Assembly: GCA_010093485.1 (NCBI GenBank)
Contig: MU001506.1
Location: 1,478,916-1,542,915 of the forward strand
Direction: 5' to 3'
DNA length: 64,000 bases
DNA from: Karstenula rhodostoma CBS 690.94
Lineage: Eukaryota; Ascomycota; Dothideomycetes; Pleosporales; Didymosphaeriaceae
The notes beneath the pieces were generated by a model. That model saw only the letters and a program-made list of their open reading frames with translations. It made no database searches and was not told the origin of the DNA. Both the position numbers and the translations under genes were made by a program. Shown here one piece after another: positions 46,802 to 58,858 of the stretch (positions are counted from its first letter, which is position 1; each line of letters opens with the position of its first letter).

Positions 46802-47556
46802 TCACGACTGAAACGCTAACACCTTGGGGATCGCATCCATCCTTGTCTCGATGTCCTTGAGTGAGTCGGCACAAATCGTCCACCTGAGCTCCATTTCGCC
46901 AAAGTAGTTGGGCGTCTCGCTTACTTTGCTGAACCCTACGCCTTCAAAAAGCTTGGTGCTTCGGACGTTGTCTTTGTCGATCTTGGCTCGCAAATATTTT
47001 AAGTTGCTGCTCTTTTTCCCGTTGGGGTGGCTGCTGTGATACTCCTTCATGCTGAGCGTGTATGTTTGCAGAATATACCACATAAATGCCAGCAGAATCT
47101 CACAGCCCATACCCTTCCCTTGTTGCGTTCTGTCTGCAATCATGATTTCGATTTCGCCGATTAGTGTCTGTTCCCCTTCGCCGTCCTCAGCCCCTTCATC
47201 GTCAGTGTCCGGGTTCACAAACAGGTTTACGTCACCGATCATGTTCTGTGGTGCGTCCTCTTGCTCGGCGGTGATATTTTCACGCTCTGTCAGTGGCGGC
47301 GTGCAGACAATGAAGGTGAGCTTGTCAGCATCCATGCGCCAAGATTCTTGCATCGCGTATTCTTCTCGTAAACTGAGAGGCTCGGAGGCTGTCGCGGCCT
47401 GGAGATCGGGGTCTTGCATCCAGTTGTGATAGGTGGGAACATGATGAGATGCGTACGGGACCAGAAGAATTCTGGGCGTTAGAAGTGCTGTAGTTGTAAG
47501 CTGCGCAATCCTCGAATGGAGCAACAATGAATACCCGTGTGCTCGTTTATCTTCAT
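46802..47556 (-). CDS. NAT9: N-acetyltransferase 9-like protein
   Basis: GNAT-fold acetyltransferase of the NAT9 family. Exons 47556-47535 (22 nt, MKINEHT) and 47487-46802, joined over a 47-nt intron; 235 residues. The join gives MKINEHTALLTPRILLVPYA, matching the family opening, whereas an ATG inside the intron would give a false hydrophobic start. Other family blocks: VPTYHNWMQDPDLQAATASE, MIGDVNLFVN, GEIEIMIADRTQQGKGMGCE (acetyl-CoA loop RxxGxG/A variant) and KLFEGVGFSKV. A short acidic insert (DTDDEGAEDGEGE) separates two strands. Confidence 0.92.
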
Positions 47557-48101
47557 CCTGGGCTTCGGTGCTTGGTGCACTATGGTTTTAAAGGTTCGCT
47601 CGAGCCTTACTGGATGGCTCTAGTGATGTGAGTAACGTGACGGTGGCACAACCACGGACAAGCATCCCTCACATGAAAGCGTGCTGGAGAAATCCGAGTG
47701 CTCACCTAGGCAAGCCTGGGGGTAGCTGCTCCGTGCACGTTTGTGTAGTTCATTATCTAGGTGGTAGTTTACTCGTCGGTTCTGTACGAACACATTAGCT
47801 TGGACAGGCTAGCTTGGATCGCTAAATGCGTCTTCCCGCGGTCATTGTCCATCTTACGCATCCTTCCTGCTCTTCTACATCGTCCACACGCCTGTTATCC
47901 GAGTCTTCCATCGTTGTACGCAATACGTCGACAATTGGTCGAATTATAAGAAAGCGCGTCCTGTTGCTGCAATCCGCAAGAATTGGGCACATTGAATATC
48001 ACGTGGGTGGAGAGGAGTGGACCCTCTGCGACATAGAAGTTCAAAAATTCCGAGCACATCTGAGGGCTCTGAAGTGTAACATTTAATGTCCATGAGAACC
48101 G
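47557..48101. promoter_or_regulatory. Divergent upstream region of NAT9 and the ERG26-like gene
   Basis: 545 bp between divergent ATGs. No coding signal recognised. One CACGTG lies at about 48001-48006. Confidence 0.4.
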
Positions 48102-49472
48102 ATGCCATCCACGAAGGTTCTTATTACAGGTGGCACCGGCTTCCTGGGGTCTGAGATCGTTAAAGTGCTTGTAGAAGCAAAGGATTTCGCCATTACCGCT
48201 CTGGACATCAACCCGCCATCGCTCGGGACGGAATCATACTCAAGTGTCACGTATGTTCGATGTGACATATTGAACTTTAAAAAACTCCGGGAAGTGTTCA
48301 AGGAAGCGCGTCCTACTGTAGTTGTGCGTAATGCCCTGGTACAAAGTCGGTTTACTGTCGCGATTGCCTGAAAGCTCTAAATTCCACACTTGGGATTGGA
48401 ACTCTCAGGCGTTATCACACGGGTTCAGGAAGTCCCGCACGTGTAGGGCTTGTGCTGATTCGGCTCTATCACTAGTTGCACACTGTCGCCGTCAATCTAC
48501 TCGGAGAATCGCGGTATAGTACGCAAGGAAAAGATACAGTTTTCACCATCAATGTAGATGGAACAAAAAACGTCATCCAAGCAAGTCAGGAATTTGGTGT
48601 GAAAGCATTCGTGTACACAAGTAGCGTGACAGTGCTGTTGGACCAGCTGGAGGAGAATTTCAGGAACGCGGACGAGACGTGGAGTACTGGTAGAGCGACC
48701 ACATTGTATGGACAATCCAAGGTATGTCGCCCTACGAACACGCCTTGAGTGTAGTAGTACCTTGCATTGAACCGTCCGTCTCAAAATCTTTCTTGGGATA
48801 TACTGACATCACAGACAATGGCCGAGGGCGTTGTGCTATCTTCAAACACGCCCAGTTTCCGAACTTGTGCTTTAAGAGCAGCACCCATCTTTGGGCCACG
48901 CGACCCAGTTACCATCCCTACAATCTACGGATGTATTGCCAATGGCGAAACCCCGTTCATCCTTGGCTCGGGCAACAATCTACAGGATTACGTCTACGTC
49001 TCTAACGTCGCAGACGCACATGTCCTCGCCTTGCACAATCTCCTTGGCCTAGGAATCGCAGCCGGGGAAGCCTTCTTCATCACCAACGGCGAGCCGATCA
49101 CTGTACGGGATCTTTGTCTCGCTGTGTGGAAAGAGTTCGGTCATTATCCACTATTCCAACTTCGAATTCCCGAGGAGTTGGCATGGTGGATGGGATGGGG
49201 TTTGGAGTGGGCGAGCTGGCTCACCAGCAGAAAGGGGACTTTTAGTCGCGGGGTTGTATTAGATGCTACAAAGACACGATATGTGAGCATCTCGAAGGCG
49301 AGACGGGTGCTTGGTTATATCCCGAGGGTTAGCTTGCCAGAAGCTTTGCAAATTAGTTGCCAGGTGAGTCCACGCATCGAATGCGTCTGACCACAATGGA
49401 TGATACGAGACTGGGAACCCTGACGTTCAGCAGCATTTGCGGCAGCAACTCAACGCCCAGGCAAAAGCATGA
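48102..49472 (+). CDS. 3-beta-hydroxysteroid dehydrogenase/isomerase family protein (Erg26-like sterol C-4 decarboxylase)
   Basis: NAD(P)-dependent extended short-chain dehydrogenase. Exons 48102-48323, 48476-48721, 48815-49363 and 49431-49472, giving 352 residues, close to Erg26 (349). N-terminal Rossmann motif TGGTGFLG (residues 9-16), then NVDGTKNVIQA, YTSSV and the catalytic YxxxK (YGQSK). C-terminal family block: GSGNNLQDYVYVSNVADAH and GYIPRVSLPEAL. Introns are 152, 93 and 67 nt, longer than in the neighbours but in phase. The last exon (HLRQQLNAQAKA) is short and easily lost. Erg26 itself works in the ER in ergosterol synthesis; whether this is that gene or a paralogue cannot be told here. 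Confidence 0.88.
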
Positions 49473-49651
49473 CCTCCGATTAATGGCCAGGAAGATTTCC
49501 GACACTTCCTAATGACGCAAGCTTCTCCTCGTGTGCCTAACTCTAAGGGGAAGCAAGAATACAGATGTTGGTGTCGCTACTATTTCTACAAATCTGTTCG
49601 TACAGCTCGGCATCTATCTTCCAGTCTATATACACCCTTGTTCGTTACACA

Positions 49652-50671
49652 CTATACAATCTTTTCGGCCTCCTCGAGCAACCGCTCCACTCTGAACCCT
49701 CCATCCCCGCGAGTAAACATTTCCAGCAGCTCGCCTCTGGCCTTGCCCTCTTCATTGACAACATAGAACTTTTGCATACACATGACCAGAAAGCGCGCTT
49801 CATCTACGGTCACACCGCGACCCTCGACAACTGTGCCTTGACCCAGTACCAGGTCGTGCGAGCGTGCAAGCTCCGAGTGGAACGTGATGGTGGTATGCGG
49901 CGAGGCAAACTCACCCCTCAGCTTGTATTCGGCCAGGCTTGTAAACAGCAGCGTTGTTGTGTCCGCATGCGGGTGCGTGAACTGGAGGTAGTGCAGCTCA
50001 GCGGCAGTCTGCGATTGCGCAGCATCGAGGTCGGCGTCGGGCAATTGCTCGGCGGGCACTTCGCGGGGCAGAGGTAAGACAAAGGAAGGATGGCGCTTGG
50101 CGGTTGCGAGGAGCGTGGTGAAGATGGCGGACGGGAGGGAGAAGTGGACGGACTGAGGGTTGGAGGCGTGGCGGAGGCGCCAGAGGACTTGGATCTCTTT
50201 GGCGGGGAGGGACGTGATCTTGTCGAGGGCGAGGAAGGAGTCGAGCGTCTTGACGCCAGGCGGCGGCTTCGAGGTGGCCGGCGAGGCGGACTGTGGGGTC
50301 GGCGGAGGGGGTGGTGCGGGCCAGGGCGACGCTGGCGCGGATGTGGTTGCGCTGGGGGAGGACGGGGACTGCGGAGCGGGCGCGGGGTTGGCGGCCAAGG
50401 GTGCGGTGGCTCCAGGGACGGAGGCCTGTTTCCTGAGCTCCTCGATCCTGTCCTTGTAGGCTTCCTTAAGCTCCGAAATGCCGGGGAGCCCCTCCTGCCT
50501 CGCCTTGGACTCGAGCTTGTCGCGGTATTTGGTGAGGATGCGCTCCTGGGCGCCGTGGGTTGCGTGGAAGCGGACGTCCTGCACGCGCGCCCAGCGGCGC
50601 TGGCACGCTCGAGGGCTGGCGGATGCCTGGCGGGCGAGGTAGCGCAGCGTGGGCATGCGCAGTGCTGCCAT
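49652..50671 (-). CDS. ATP11: Mitochondrial F1-ATPase assembly factor Atp11
   Basis: Chaperone that binds the F1 beta subunit during ATP synthase assembly in the matrix. One exon, 339 residues from the ATG at 50671. That start yields a basic, Arg-rich mitochondrial presequence (MAALRMPTLRYLARQ, RACQRRWARVQDVRF). Then come ILTKYRDKLESKARQEG, a long Pro/Ala linker (about 85-135), and the conserved domain (TLDSFLALDKITSLPAKEIQVLWRLRH, TTLLFTSLAEYKLRGEFASPHT). An in-frame ATG 57 bp earlier would add a His/Leu repeat encoded by GGTGCA and GTGTGG repeats and was rejected. Divergent from STE24, 198 bp between ATGs. Confidence 0.93.
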   Translation of the reverse strand: MAALRMPTLRYLARQASASPRACQRRWARVQDVRFHATHGAQERILTKYRDKLESKARQEGLPGISELKEAYKDRIEELRKQASVPGATAPLAANPAPAPQSPSSPSATTSAPASPWPAPPPPPTPQSASPATSKPPPGVKTLDSFLALDKITSLPAKEIQVLWRLRHASNPQSVHFSLPSAIFTTLLATAKRHPSFVLPLPREVPAEQLPDADLDAAQSQTAAELHYLQFTHPHADTTTLLFTSLAEYKLRGEFASPHTTITFHSELARSHDLVLGQGTVVEGRGVTVDEARFLVMCMQKFYVVNEEGKARGELLEMFTRGDGGFRVERLLEEAEKIV

Positions 50672-50869
50672 GGCGGGTGTGTGGGTGTGTGGGTGCAGGT
50701 GCAGGTGCAGAGGGTCGAGCGCCGCCATCGCCGGCTCGAGGCCGCGTCGTGATTGGCTGCGACGCGTGTGAGAGAGGCTGCGCGCTGATGCGTCCAGTCA
50801 AAGTGTCCTCATCGTCGCTGCGTGTGCGCTGTGCTGCTGCTCGATACCACTCACCACTCCCGCCCGACC

Positions 50870-52416
50870 ATGATCCAGGCTTTCTTGCAGGTAAATCCAG
50901 CCGCCTGCCCGCCCGCAACCCGCCTCTGCTAACCTTGCGCAGCGGCTTGCTCGCTGGCTCGACCGCCCACTCTTCCCGTGGAAGAAACTCGTCGTTGGCT
51001 TCTCCCTCGCCGAGTTCGCACTCGAGAACTGGCTTCTCTTCCGCCAATACCGCGTCTTGCAGAGGGACCGCGTTCCAAAGGCCCTGGACCACGAAATCGA
51101 CCGGCCCACCTTCGACAAGTCGCAGGTAAGCCCGAGCCCCGGCAGACAGCCCACCCCGCGCCAGACTGACACAACCTACAGGCCTACGGCCGCGCAAAGG
51201 CCAAGTTCAGCTTCGTGTCCGGTCTCTTTAACCAGCTCAAGTCCATCGCCGTCCTCTACTTCAATGTCTACCCAGTCGTCTGGGGCGTTGCGGGCACCAT
51301 CCTTGCTCGCTATGCTCCCGCTCGCTTCGCCGGCGAGATCTCACAGTCACTGCTCTTTGTATACCTCTTCGGCCTGATCGACCTGGTTGCCGGGCTTCCA
51401 TTTTCCTACTATCACAGCTTCGTGCTCGAGGAGAAGTTTGGCTTCAACAAAATGACGGCCAAGCTCTGGTTGACGGACATGATCAAGGGGCAGGCACTCG
51501 CTATTGCGTTTGGCATTCCGATCGGCAGCGCTTTTCTGGCCATCATCAAGAAAACCGGACAGAGCTTCTTCTACTACCTTTGGGTCTTCATGCTTGTCGT
51601 CCAGATCTCGGCCATGACCATTTACCCCATCCTCATTGTTCCCATGTTCAACAAGCTCGAACCGCTCAAACCCGGAAAGCTGAAGGACTCTGTCGAGGCT
51701 CTTGCTTCTCGACTCCAATTCCCGCTCAGCGAGCTCCAGGTCATCGATGGAAGCAAGCGCAGCGCTCACAGCAATGCTTATTTCACAGGTCTACCGTGGA
51801 TTGGCAAGAAGAAGATTGTCATCTATGACACCCTACTCGAAAAGAGCACCGAGAAGGAGGTCGAGGCGGTCCTGGCGCACGAGCTCGGTCACTGGAAGAT
51901 GAACCACACGTCCAGACTCTTGTTTATTAGCCAGGCCCATATGTTTTACATCTTTGCTCTCTTCTCTGTCTTCATCAACAATCGGTCGCTTTACGGTGAT
52001 TTCGGTTTCCACCGGGAGCGGCCGGTTATGATTGGGTTTCTGCTGTTCAATGAGATCCTGTCACCTACCGACTCCATCATCAAGCTTCTCCTGAACATAT
52101 GGACGCGTAGCATGGAGTACGAAGCAGGTCAGTGCAACCTGCTAGTGACATGGCAGACGGGCGATGCTAACAGGCTATAGATGCATTCGCGGTGAAGCTG
52201 GGCTATGCCGGGGAACTCGGCGCTTCATTGATCAAGCTCCAGATTCAAAACCTCTCCAGCATGGATGCTGACTGGTTCTACTCCAGCTTCCATCACTCGC
52301 ATCCCATCCTGACCGAGCGTCTGAAGGCTATGGGCTGGAAGGGCGACCGTAAGGTGGCGGTGGGCAAGTCGGCGGACGAAGAAAAGCCGTTAAAGGCAAC
52401 GGATAGGGAGCTCTGA
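50870..52416 (+). CDS. STE24: CAAX prenyl protease 1 (Ste24)
   Basis: ER membrane zinc metalloprotease that removes the AAX tripeptide from prenylated proteins and trims a-factor-type peptides. Exons 50870-50890, 50943-51125, 51182-52127 and 52181-52416, 461 residues, all phases consistent. The active site HELGH is at about 301-305, with the third ligand in the following helices (MEYEADAFAVKLGY). Several membrane segments are visible (SLLFVYLFGLIDLVAGLPF, YYLWVFMLVVQISAMTIYPI). The first exon encodes only MIQAFLQ. Intron 3 has a GTCAGT donor. It acts downstream of CDC43-type prenylation, but the two genes are 26 kb apart. Confidence 0.96.
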
Positions 52417-52817
52417 GGATGGAATACTGCATAGGGGTCGTCAAAGTGTCGTTGAGGGCTACGTAGATAGGATGGGGTGTGGGAAGAGAGCAGGTCAGGA
52501 AGGCGTCGGACGACATGCCGTGTAGAAAAAGTGCAATGGAACCACATTGGCTAGGAGCTTCGCATTGTGATTTGCCGCCTTATGTGAACGAGAAAAATCA
52601 CGCGGCAAGCATCTAACCTTGGAATGCATGCAGATGCTCTCTGGACCAGTGTGGCCAATGGTAGAGCTCGTAATCAGCTAGCGGCAGAAATCGCCAAGAA
52701 AACGAACTTGGTGCGAAGGAGAGAGAAGTCTTGCCCGACGCCTCCACACCACCTCTCCGCCAGCACCCACCCGACTCTCTCTTCTCCCCGCAGCCTGCGA
52801 GCCAGCTCCAGCTCACA

Positions 52818-54135
52818 ATGTTGGCTCGATCGGCTCTTCGCTCGGCGCGCCCGGTTGGCGCAGCAGCCCGCAATGCCGCGAGCAAGACAGCTTCGGTACG
52901 ACGCCCGGTCATCCCAATTGCAGCCCGCAGCGCCCGCGAGCGCCCCAGAATCCATCGCAGGCTGGCCTGTGATGCCTTCATCTTCCTCTGTGCCAATTGG
53001 AGAGTTTGCTAACGCATTGGTGGAACAGCGCTCTGCCTCGACATCCAGCTCGACAGCCGAGGGTACCTCGTCCTGGAAGACGAACGCCCTGCCCGTTGGC
53101 GCCACTGCATTCGCGATCGGAACCGTTGCCTGGTACGCCTACATCGCCGGCCGCGATGTCGATGCGATGACGCCGGCCGAAGAAGGGTGAGTGATGTTCC
53201 GGCTGCATGGCCTTGCAGGCGACTCTGCTGGAAGACGGAACCTGGGACTAATGTATCTGCACTGCAGTCTCCACCCGACGCAGTACCCGTGGGAGCATGC
53301 CAAATGGAACAAGACATTCGACAGCCAGGCGTAAGTGCCCCTCCAGCCGCTCTCCATCGTCAGGCCTAATGCAAACCATACAGCCTCCGACGTGGCTTCC
53401 AGGTCTACCGCGAGGTCTGCGCTTCATGCCATTCTCTCTCCCGTATCCCATACCGCTCGCTCGTGGGAAAAATTATGACGGTCGATGAGGCCAAGGCTTT
53501 GGCCGAGGAGAACGAATACGACACAGAACCGAACGACGAGGGAGAGCTCGAGAAGCGCCCCGGAAAGCTGTCCGATTACCTCCCCAGCCCCTATAAGAAC
53601 GACGAAGCCGCACGCGCGGCCAACAACGGAGCCCTGCCCCCGGATCTATCGCTCATGGTCAAGGCTCGCCACGGCGGCTGCGACTACATCTTCAGCCTGC
53701 TTACCGGTTACCCCGACGAGCCCCCAGCAGGTGCGGTCGTGCCTGAGGGCCTCAACTTCAACCCCTACTTCCCTGGTACTGGAATTGCCATGGCGCGTGT
53801 CCTCTATGACGACCTTGTCGAATATGAAGACGAGACTCCTGCTACAACTTCACAGATGGCCAAAGATGTCACAGAGTTCTTGAACTGGGCCGCTGAACCA
53901 GAGGCAGACGACCGCAAGAAGATGGGCTGGAAAGTTCTCGCGGTTACCAGTGTACTGACCGCGTTGAGCATCTGGGTCAAAAGGTGAGCACACATAGACA
54001 CGACACGATGTGACATTGTGCTAACAAGTTGAAAGGTACAAGTGGGCTTCGGTCAAATCGAGAAAGCTTGTTTACAACCCGCCGATCAAGAGCCCTATCC
54101 TAAGCAAGCTTCCAAAGCCGACCAACAAGTCATAG
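52818..54135 (+). CDS. CYT1: Cytochrome c1, mitochondrial
   Basis: Haem subunit of complex III, in the inner membrane facing the intermembrane space. Exons 52818-52895, 53029-53186, 53268-53330, 53384-53983 and 54036-54135, giving 332 residues. The presequence is basic ([19 protein letters not shown]) with a second hydrophobic sorting signal ([19 protein letters not shown]). The haem motif CASCH is at 112-116, the axial Met region is in [13 protein letters not shown], and the C-terminal anchor is [19 protein letters not shown]. The final exon holds the basic tail ([13 protein letters not shown]). Intron 1 is 133 nt, the others 52-81. Confidence 0.97.
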
Positions 54136-55058
54136 AAGAGTGTATTTCAGGGTGTCGGGAGGACAGGAGGAGCGATGAGTGTGTTCAATACTTGTACAGT
54201 GACAACTATTTTGCCTCACAGAACGTGTCGAAGATTTCCTTGATTTGTACATCCTTTGCGCTTGACCGTGTTGCGTGCTGTCTTTCGCTGACGTGTTGCG
54301 GCATGGTTGCAATGTTCGTAGAACCCAGCTATAGACGAATCCTTCTATATTTAGGCCGCAATTGTGGCCGTCATTGATTTGGACCCCCAAGACGCATCGT
54401 GTATGAGCAATATCAGTGTGGCTGCCCACGAGCAGCGTTAATGTTTCGATGTCGACGATTTAGAACAAACCGATCTCTTCGAGTGCAAAATACGATGGTC
54501 AGACATGATCGTTGATACGCTGCCTACACATGTGCCGTTCCGTATCAAGAGTGGTCTGTTCAGCTCTGGTGCTAAGTCATTCTAACTAAATGGAAGGCGG
54601 ACCGATCTCTGAGAGCTCGCATTTGTCACACCAACAACCTTCATTGTCCAATCTCAACGGCATGATTAACGCCTCTGGAACAACCGCACTTTCTAAACCA
54701 AGTGCGCCATCCCGCCATGGCGTGCAGCTAAACCTACACCGTGTATGGTCGCAGACGATCTCCCTAGCGATACAGGACTCTTAAGCACATCTCGGGTCGC
54801 GCAAAAGGTGGAGAAGGCACTCGATGTTCCTGCCTCCTGCCTCGTGGTCACAATGGTGTTCAATTCCAGTTCTCCGCCACCAGCCGATCTGCAAGCACAG
54901 CTAGACTACGTACGACACCACTGTGCACAAAGTGGAGGCATCCTCCTAGCGCCAGGAAGGACATCCCTAGCTTGGCCCGGATATGCACGTACACTAGTGT
55001 TCCCCCAAATTTTCTACTTACACTGACATTGGAGCCATTGATTCAGTATCGCATCACC
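54136..55058. other. Intergenic region upstream of the DUF2235 relic
   Basis: About 920 bp. A 93-codon plus-strand frame (54745-55026) has no recognisable family and may be part of a lost upstream exon or of nothing. No RNA gene seen. Confidence 0.45.
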
Positions 55059-56445
55059 ATGCCGGTCACGGCGGCAGCTCAGTCGTCAAGGCATAGGAGA
55101 AAGTTCATTCTTTGCTTCGATGGCACAGGTAACAAGTTCTCAGGCACCGATTCCGATTCCAACATCCTTAAGAGATATATATAGGCTTTTGGATCGCAAC
55201 GAAGATGGTCAATTCCATTACTACCAGCCAGGCATTGGTACCTACGTCATCGCGTCTTCTAGGAAAAACGGTTCACATTCCAGCAGATTCGACAGGCTCA
55301 AAAGCTGGTACATCAAAGCAAAGGATAGCACTATCGGCACTTCGTTCGCGGATCATGTTATGGGCGGCTACAAGGTGAGCAATGTGCCGTTCTACGCTCT
55401 GTGCTTCGGCATCGGTTTGTGCTCATGCTGTTGCAGTTTATCATGCGGTACTATAACCCTGGAGACGATATCTTCTTTTTCGGCTTCTCGAGGGGCACCT
55501 ACACCGCACGGTTCCTAGCCGAGATGCTTGACCACGTTGGACTGTTATCCGCTGGAAATGAAGAGATATGTAAGTCACCCTTGAGTAAGAGGCGAAACTG
55601 TCGGCTAATTCATACTTTTCCCGACTAGGTGATTTTGCTTGGAAGTGAGTTCCCTGCAGCTGGTGAAGCTGCTGGAGCTAATCCATTCGAGAACATTTCA
55701 ACGATGGCAATGCTGACAAGAGCGTAACGAAAAGGAGAAATAACAAAAACGATACTTACTCGAGTTCATGTGTGCTTTCAGGGGAACCTTCAGTCGACCC
55801 GTGAAACCTGTCTGGTGCCCCTCTTAGAGATACCCAGTACAGGAACATAAGGCTTACATTTCGATGTAGATTCGTTTTCTGGGGCTTTTCGACACAGTCA
55901 ATAGCGTACCGAGTTTCGAAAACGCATGGATGCAACGTAGTAAATTTCCACGTACCGCGAGGAGCTCCGCAAGGGTCATACGTCATGCCGTTTCAATCGA
56001 TGAGCGCCGGGCCAAGTTTCGACAAGACTTGATATCTCAAGTTAGGCCGAATAGGCCCAATTACTACAAACTCCGATGGCGAAAGCCTGCCCTTACCATC
56101 CACACACTTGGTGAACAACGGAGGGGTCGGAGTCCTGCAAAGCCAAATGGACGGCGCGAGACACTAGCTGTTCCTGGAGGAACCCGTGATTGTTCCCAAA
56201 TATCTGCAGGCATTAGGAACGCGAGTTCAGCTTACATGGAAATGAACTCGGCAGCTACATCCCTATCTAATCTTTCTCTAGATGCTATCCACAACCGCGA
56301 GAACTATGATTTCGATGACGAGGGGGCATGCTGTTGGCGAGCTGTTCATTCGAAAAGAGAAGCCGATTCGAAAGAACTCCGAGGTATTATTCTCCTGGCA
56401 GGAGAGGAGCTTCCAGATGGATCTGCCGACAGGAGCCAGACCTGA
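55059..56445 (+). pseudogene. DUF2235 alpha/beta-hydrolase gene, disrupted
   Basis: Recognisable DUF2235 segments in order: RRKFILCFDGTGNKFSG (nucleotide-like N-terminal strand), DRNEDGQFHYYQPGIGTY, the nucleophile elbow [62 protein letters not shown] and RHAVSIDERRAKFRQDL. Introns can be placed at 55375-55436, 55570-55628, 55645-55691 and about 55811-55869. Damage: a +1 (or +4) frame change at 55173-55176 between NILK and IYRLLD; TGA at 55714 and TAA at 55741 inside the block that follows FAWK; and no trace of the usual C-terminal region after about 56080, where the frame runs on as unrelated sequence. A predictor could hide both stops with a larger intron (55645 to about 55780) but would delete conserved residues. 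The family includes bacterial type VI effectors and many fungal proteins of unknown role. Confidence 0.8.
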
Positions 56446-56874
56446 CCTCGGGAAGCTCATTGCGTTATTCTTTACATGGTCGAAGTAGATAGGCAACTTG
56501 CTCTGACAATGGATCGTCTGATTCATTGTGGACAGCCGATGGGAGTGTGTTCGTGCCTTAGTCCCGAAGAGGAAGGCCGCGAGTGCTAGCGATATGACGC
56601 CTGCATGCAGAAGAGCCCTTCCATTCTAACGGATCTCACGTAACAACGGTACCCTCCTGCTTGTGCCCTTGTGCCGCCATGGCCGCATGTAGCTCCGAGC
56701 TTTCCGGCGCGCCGCATCAATACGCACTGCTGCTAACGGAGTCCAACCATGATCAGCGCGCACCGCGGCTGGGAACCGTGCCTTGCTTTGTACTGTTGCG
56801 GTGAGGTTATATCATGGACTCTTTCTTGCTACGGTCTGCTGTCCCTTTTCCATCTCCAAGCCTTTCTGTAGACC
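56446..56874. other. Intergenic region upstream of gamma-glutamyltransferase
   Basis: 429 bp without coding signal; promoter of the downstream gene. Confidence 0.5.
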
Positions 56875-58858
56875 ATGGCGCCCGGCTTGATCCAGGCTCT
56901 CACGGGGCTCTTAGTGCTGCACACTGCTGTTGCGAGCCCACAGTATACTACCCCGCCGCCGCTCGAGCCAGGCCAATTGGGTGCCGTCGCCTCTGAGAGC
57001 GACATTTGCAGTCGTATTGGGACCGAACTGCTAAAGCAGGGCGGAAATGCAGCAGATGCGTTGGTGGGCACCGTGGCTTGTGTTGGTGTGATTGGCATGT
57101 ACCACTCAGGTACGCCAGCCCATTGTCCATGACACCGAGATGACACTGATGATTAGTAGGCATTGGTGGTGGTGGTTTCATGATAGTCCGTTCGCCCAAC
57201 GGCACCTACGAGTTTATCGACTTTAGGGAAACGGCCCCGAAGAACGCGTTTGAGGACATGTACAAGGACAATGAAGAGGCTAGTCTGACCGGTGGCCTTG
57301 CAGCAGGCGTCCCTGGTGAACTCCGTGGACTCCAACATCTTCACGACAAGTACGGAGTACTGCCCTGGTCCACTGTATGGCTCCCAGCTGTCAAGGTAGC
57401 CCGCGAAGGCTGGACAGTGAACCAAGATCTCGTGAATTACATCAAGTCCGCCATCGGCTCGACAGGCAACGCTACTTCCAACTTCCTCGTCAACGACCCT
57501 GCGTTTGCTATTGATTTTGCGCCTCACGGACGGTTATTAGGGCTCAACGAGACCATCACTAGAAAGAGATATGCGGACACACTCGAGACAATTGCCTACG
57601 AAGGCCCGGATGCTTTCTATTCCGGCCCGATTGCAGAAAGTACTATCCGCGCCATTCAAGCCCGCAATGGCACCAGTACGGTACTCCCCAGTACAAAAGT
57701 CGCTATGTTTTAGACATGGACACTTCGTACATAAACCCACTTTTGTGACTCAGCTGACTTTGTACCCGCGAGTATAGTGACTCTTGAGGACCTCAAGAAC
57801 TACACTGTTGCTATCAGGAAGCCATCAACAATCACATACCGCGACTATAAGCTTACTGCGTGCAGCGCCCCCTCTGGGGGCGAAGTCACACTCGCCATCC
57901 TCAAAATCCTTGAAGGATACGATGATTTAGGGGACCCGTCTGCCGTTAATCTTACCACGCATCGTCTTGACGAAGCAATGAAGTTCGCCTACGGCATGCG
58001 CACAGAGCTCGGTGACCCCTCATACCTCTCTGGCATTGACGCCTACCAGGAAGCTATGGTTTCGGCTGCCACGGTACGTGACGCCCGAGTACGAAATGGA
58101 CATGTCTTGTACACGGTCACGCGTACCTGCCCCTATATTTCCAACTTTTACTGACCTTGCCTTTACACATCCAGGCAGCCGAAATACGTGCCAAAATCAG
58201 CGACACTCACACCTTCAACACGTCCTACTACGACCCGAAGGGCCTCGAGTCGCTCGAGACCCCGGGTACCTCGCACGTTGTGGTGGCGGACCACACTGGG
58301 CTCTCCATCAGCCTCACCACGACTATCAACACGCTGTTTGGTGCGAAGCTTGCGGTGAATTCATCTGGAATTATCCTGAATAATGAGATGAACGATTTCA
58401 GCATACCCAATGTCACGAATGCGTTTGGGTACATTCCTTCTCCTGCGAATTTTGTGCGCCCCGGCAAACGGCCCCTGTCCTCCATCTCCCCAGTCATCGT
58501 CGAGAATCTCAATGCCACGTCCCTCGCGTCCGCTCTTTATGTAGCTATTGGCGCTGCAGGCGGCTCCCGCATTATTACCGCGACGGTGCAGAACCTTTTG
58601 CACATTCTCGACGGCGGGCTCTCGACGGCAGACGCACTTGCGCAGCCACGCATCCATGACCAGCTGGTCCCCGCACAAGTCAGTTTCGAATACGCCTTCA
58701 GCAACGAAACGACGGCATTTTTGAAAGAATTGGGGGCGAACGTTACGTGGGTGGCGCCGGGACAGAGCACGGCGCAGGGTCTCAGGAGGTTGGCGAATGG
58801 AACGTTCGAGGCTGCAGGAGAACCGCGGCAGAAGAACTCTGGGGGCGTAGTGGTATGA
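56875..58858 (+). CDS. Gamma-glutamyltransferase, secreted or vacuolar
   Basis: N-terminal nucleophile hydrolase that cleaves the gamma-glutamyl bond of glutathione. Exons 56875-57109, 57160-57675, 57778-58073 and 58175-58858, 576 residues. A signal peptide or anchor (LIQALTGLLVLHTAVAS) starts it. Family blocks: GGNAADALVGTVACVGV, GIGGGGFMIVR, DFRETAP, GVPGELRGL, MTLEDLKNY, the autoprocessing and catalytic Thr at about 381 (PGTSHVVV), LNNEMNDFS, PGKRPLSSISP and GGSRIITA. Many N-glycosylation sequons fit secretion. Introns 2 and 3 are about 100 nt; intron 2 carries stops in frame, so it is certain. Yeast has one such enzyme, ECM38; fungi often have several, so I give no symbol. Confidence 0.93.

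Noticed and set aside
55645..55780. Single larger intron that would hide both stops of the DUF2235 gene
   Set aside because: It would delete the conserved stretch between FAWK and FSRPV, whose remains are still readable around the stops; decay is the simpler reading.
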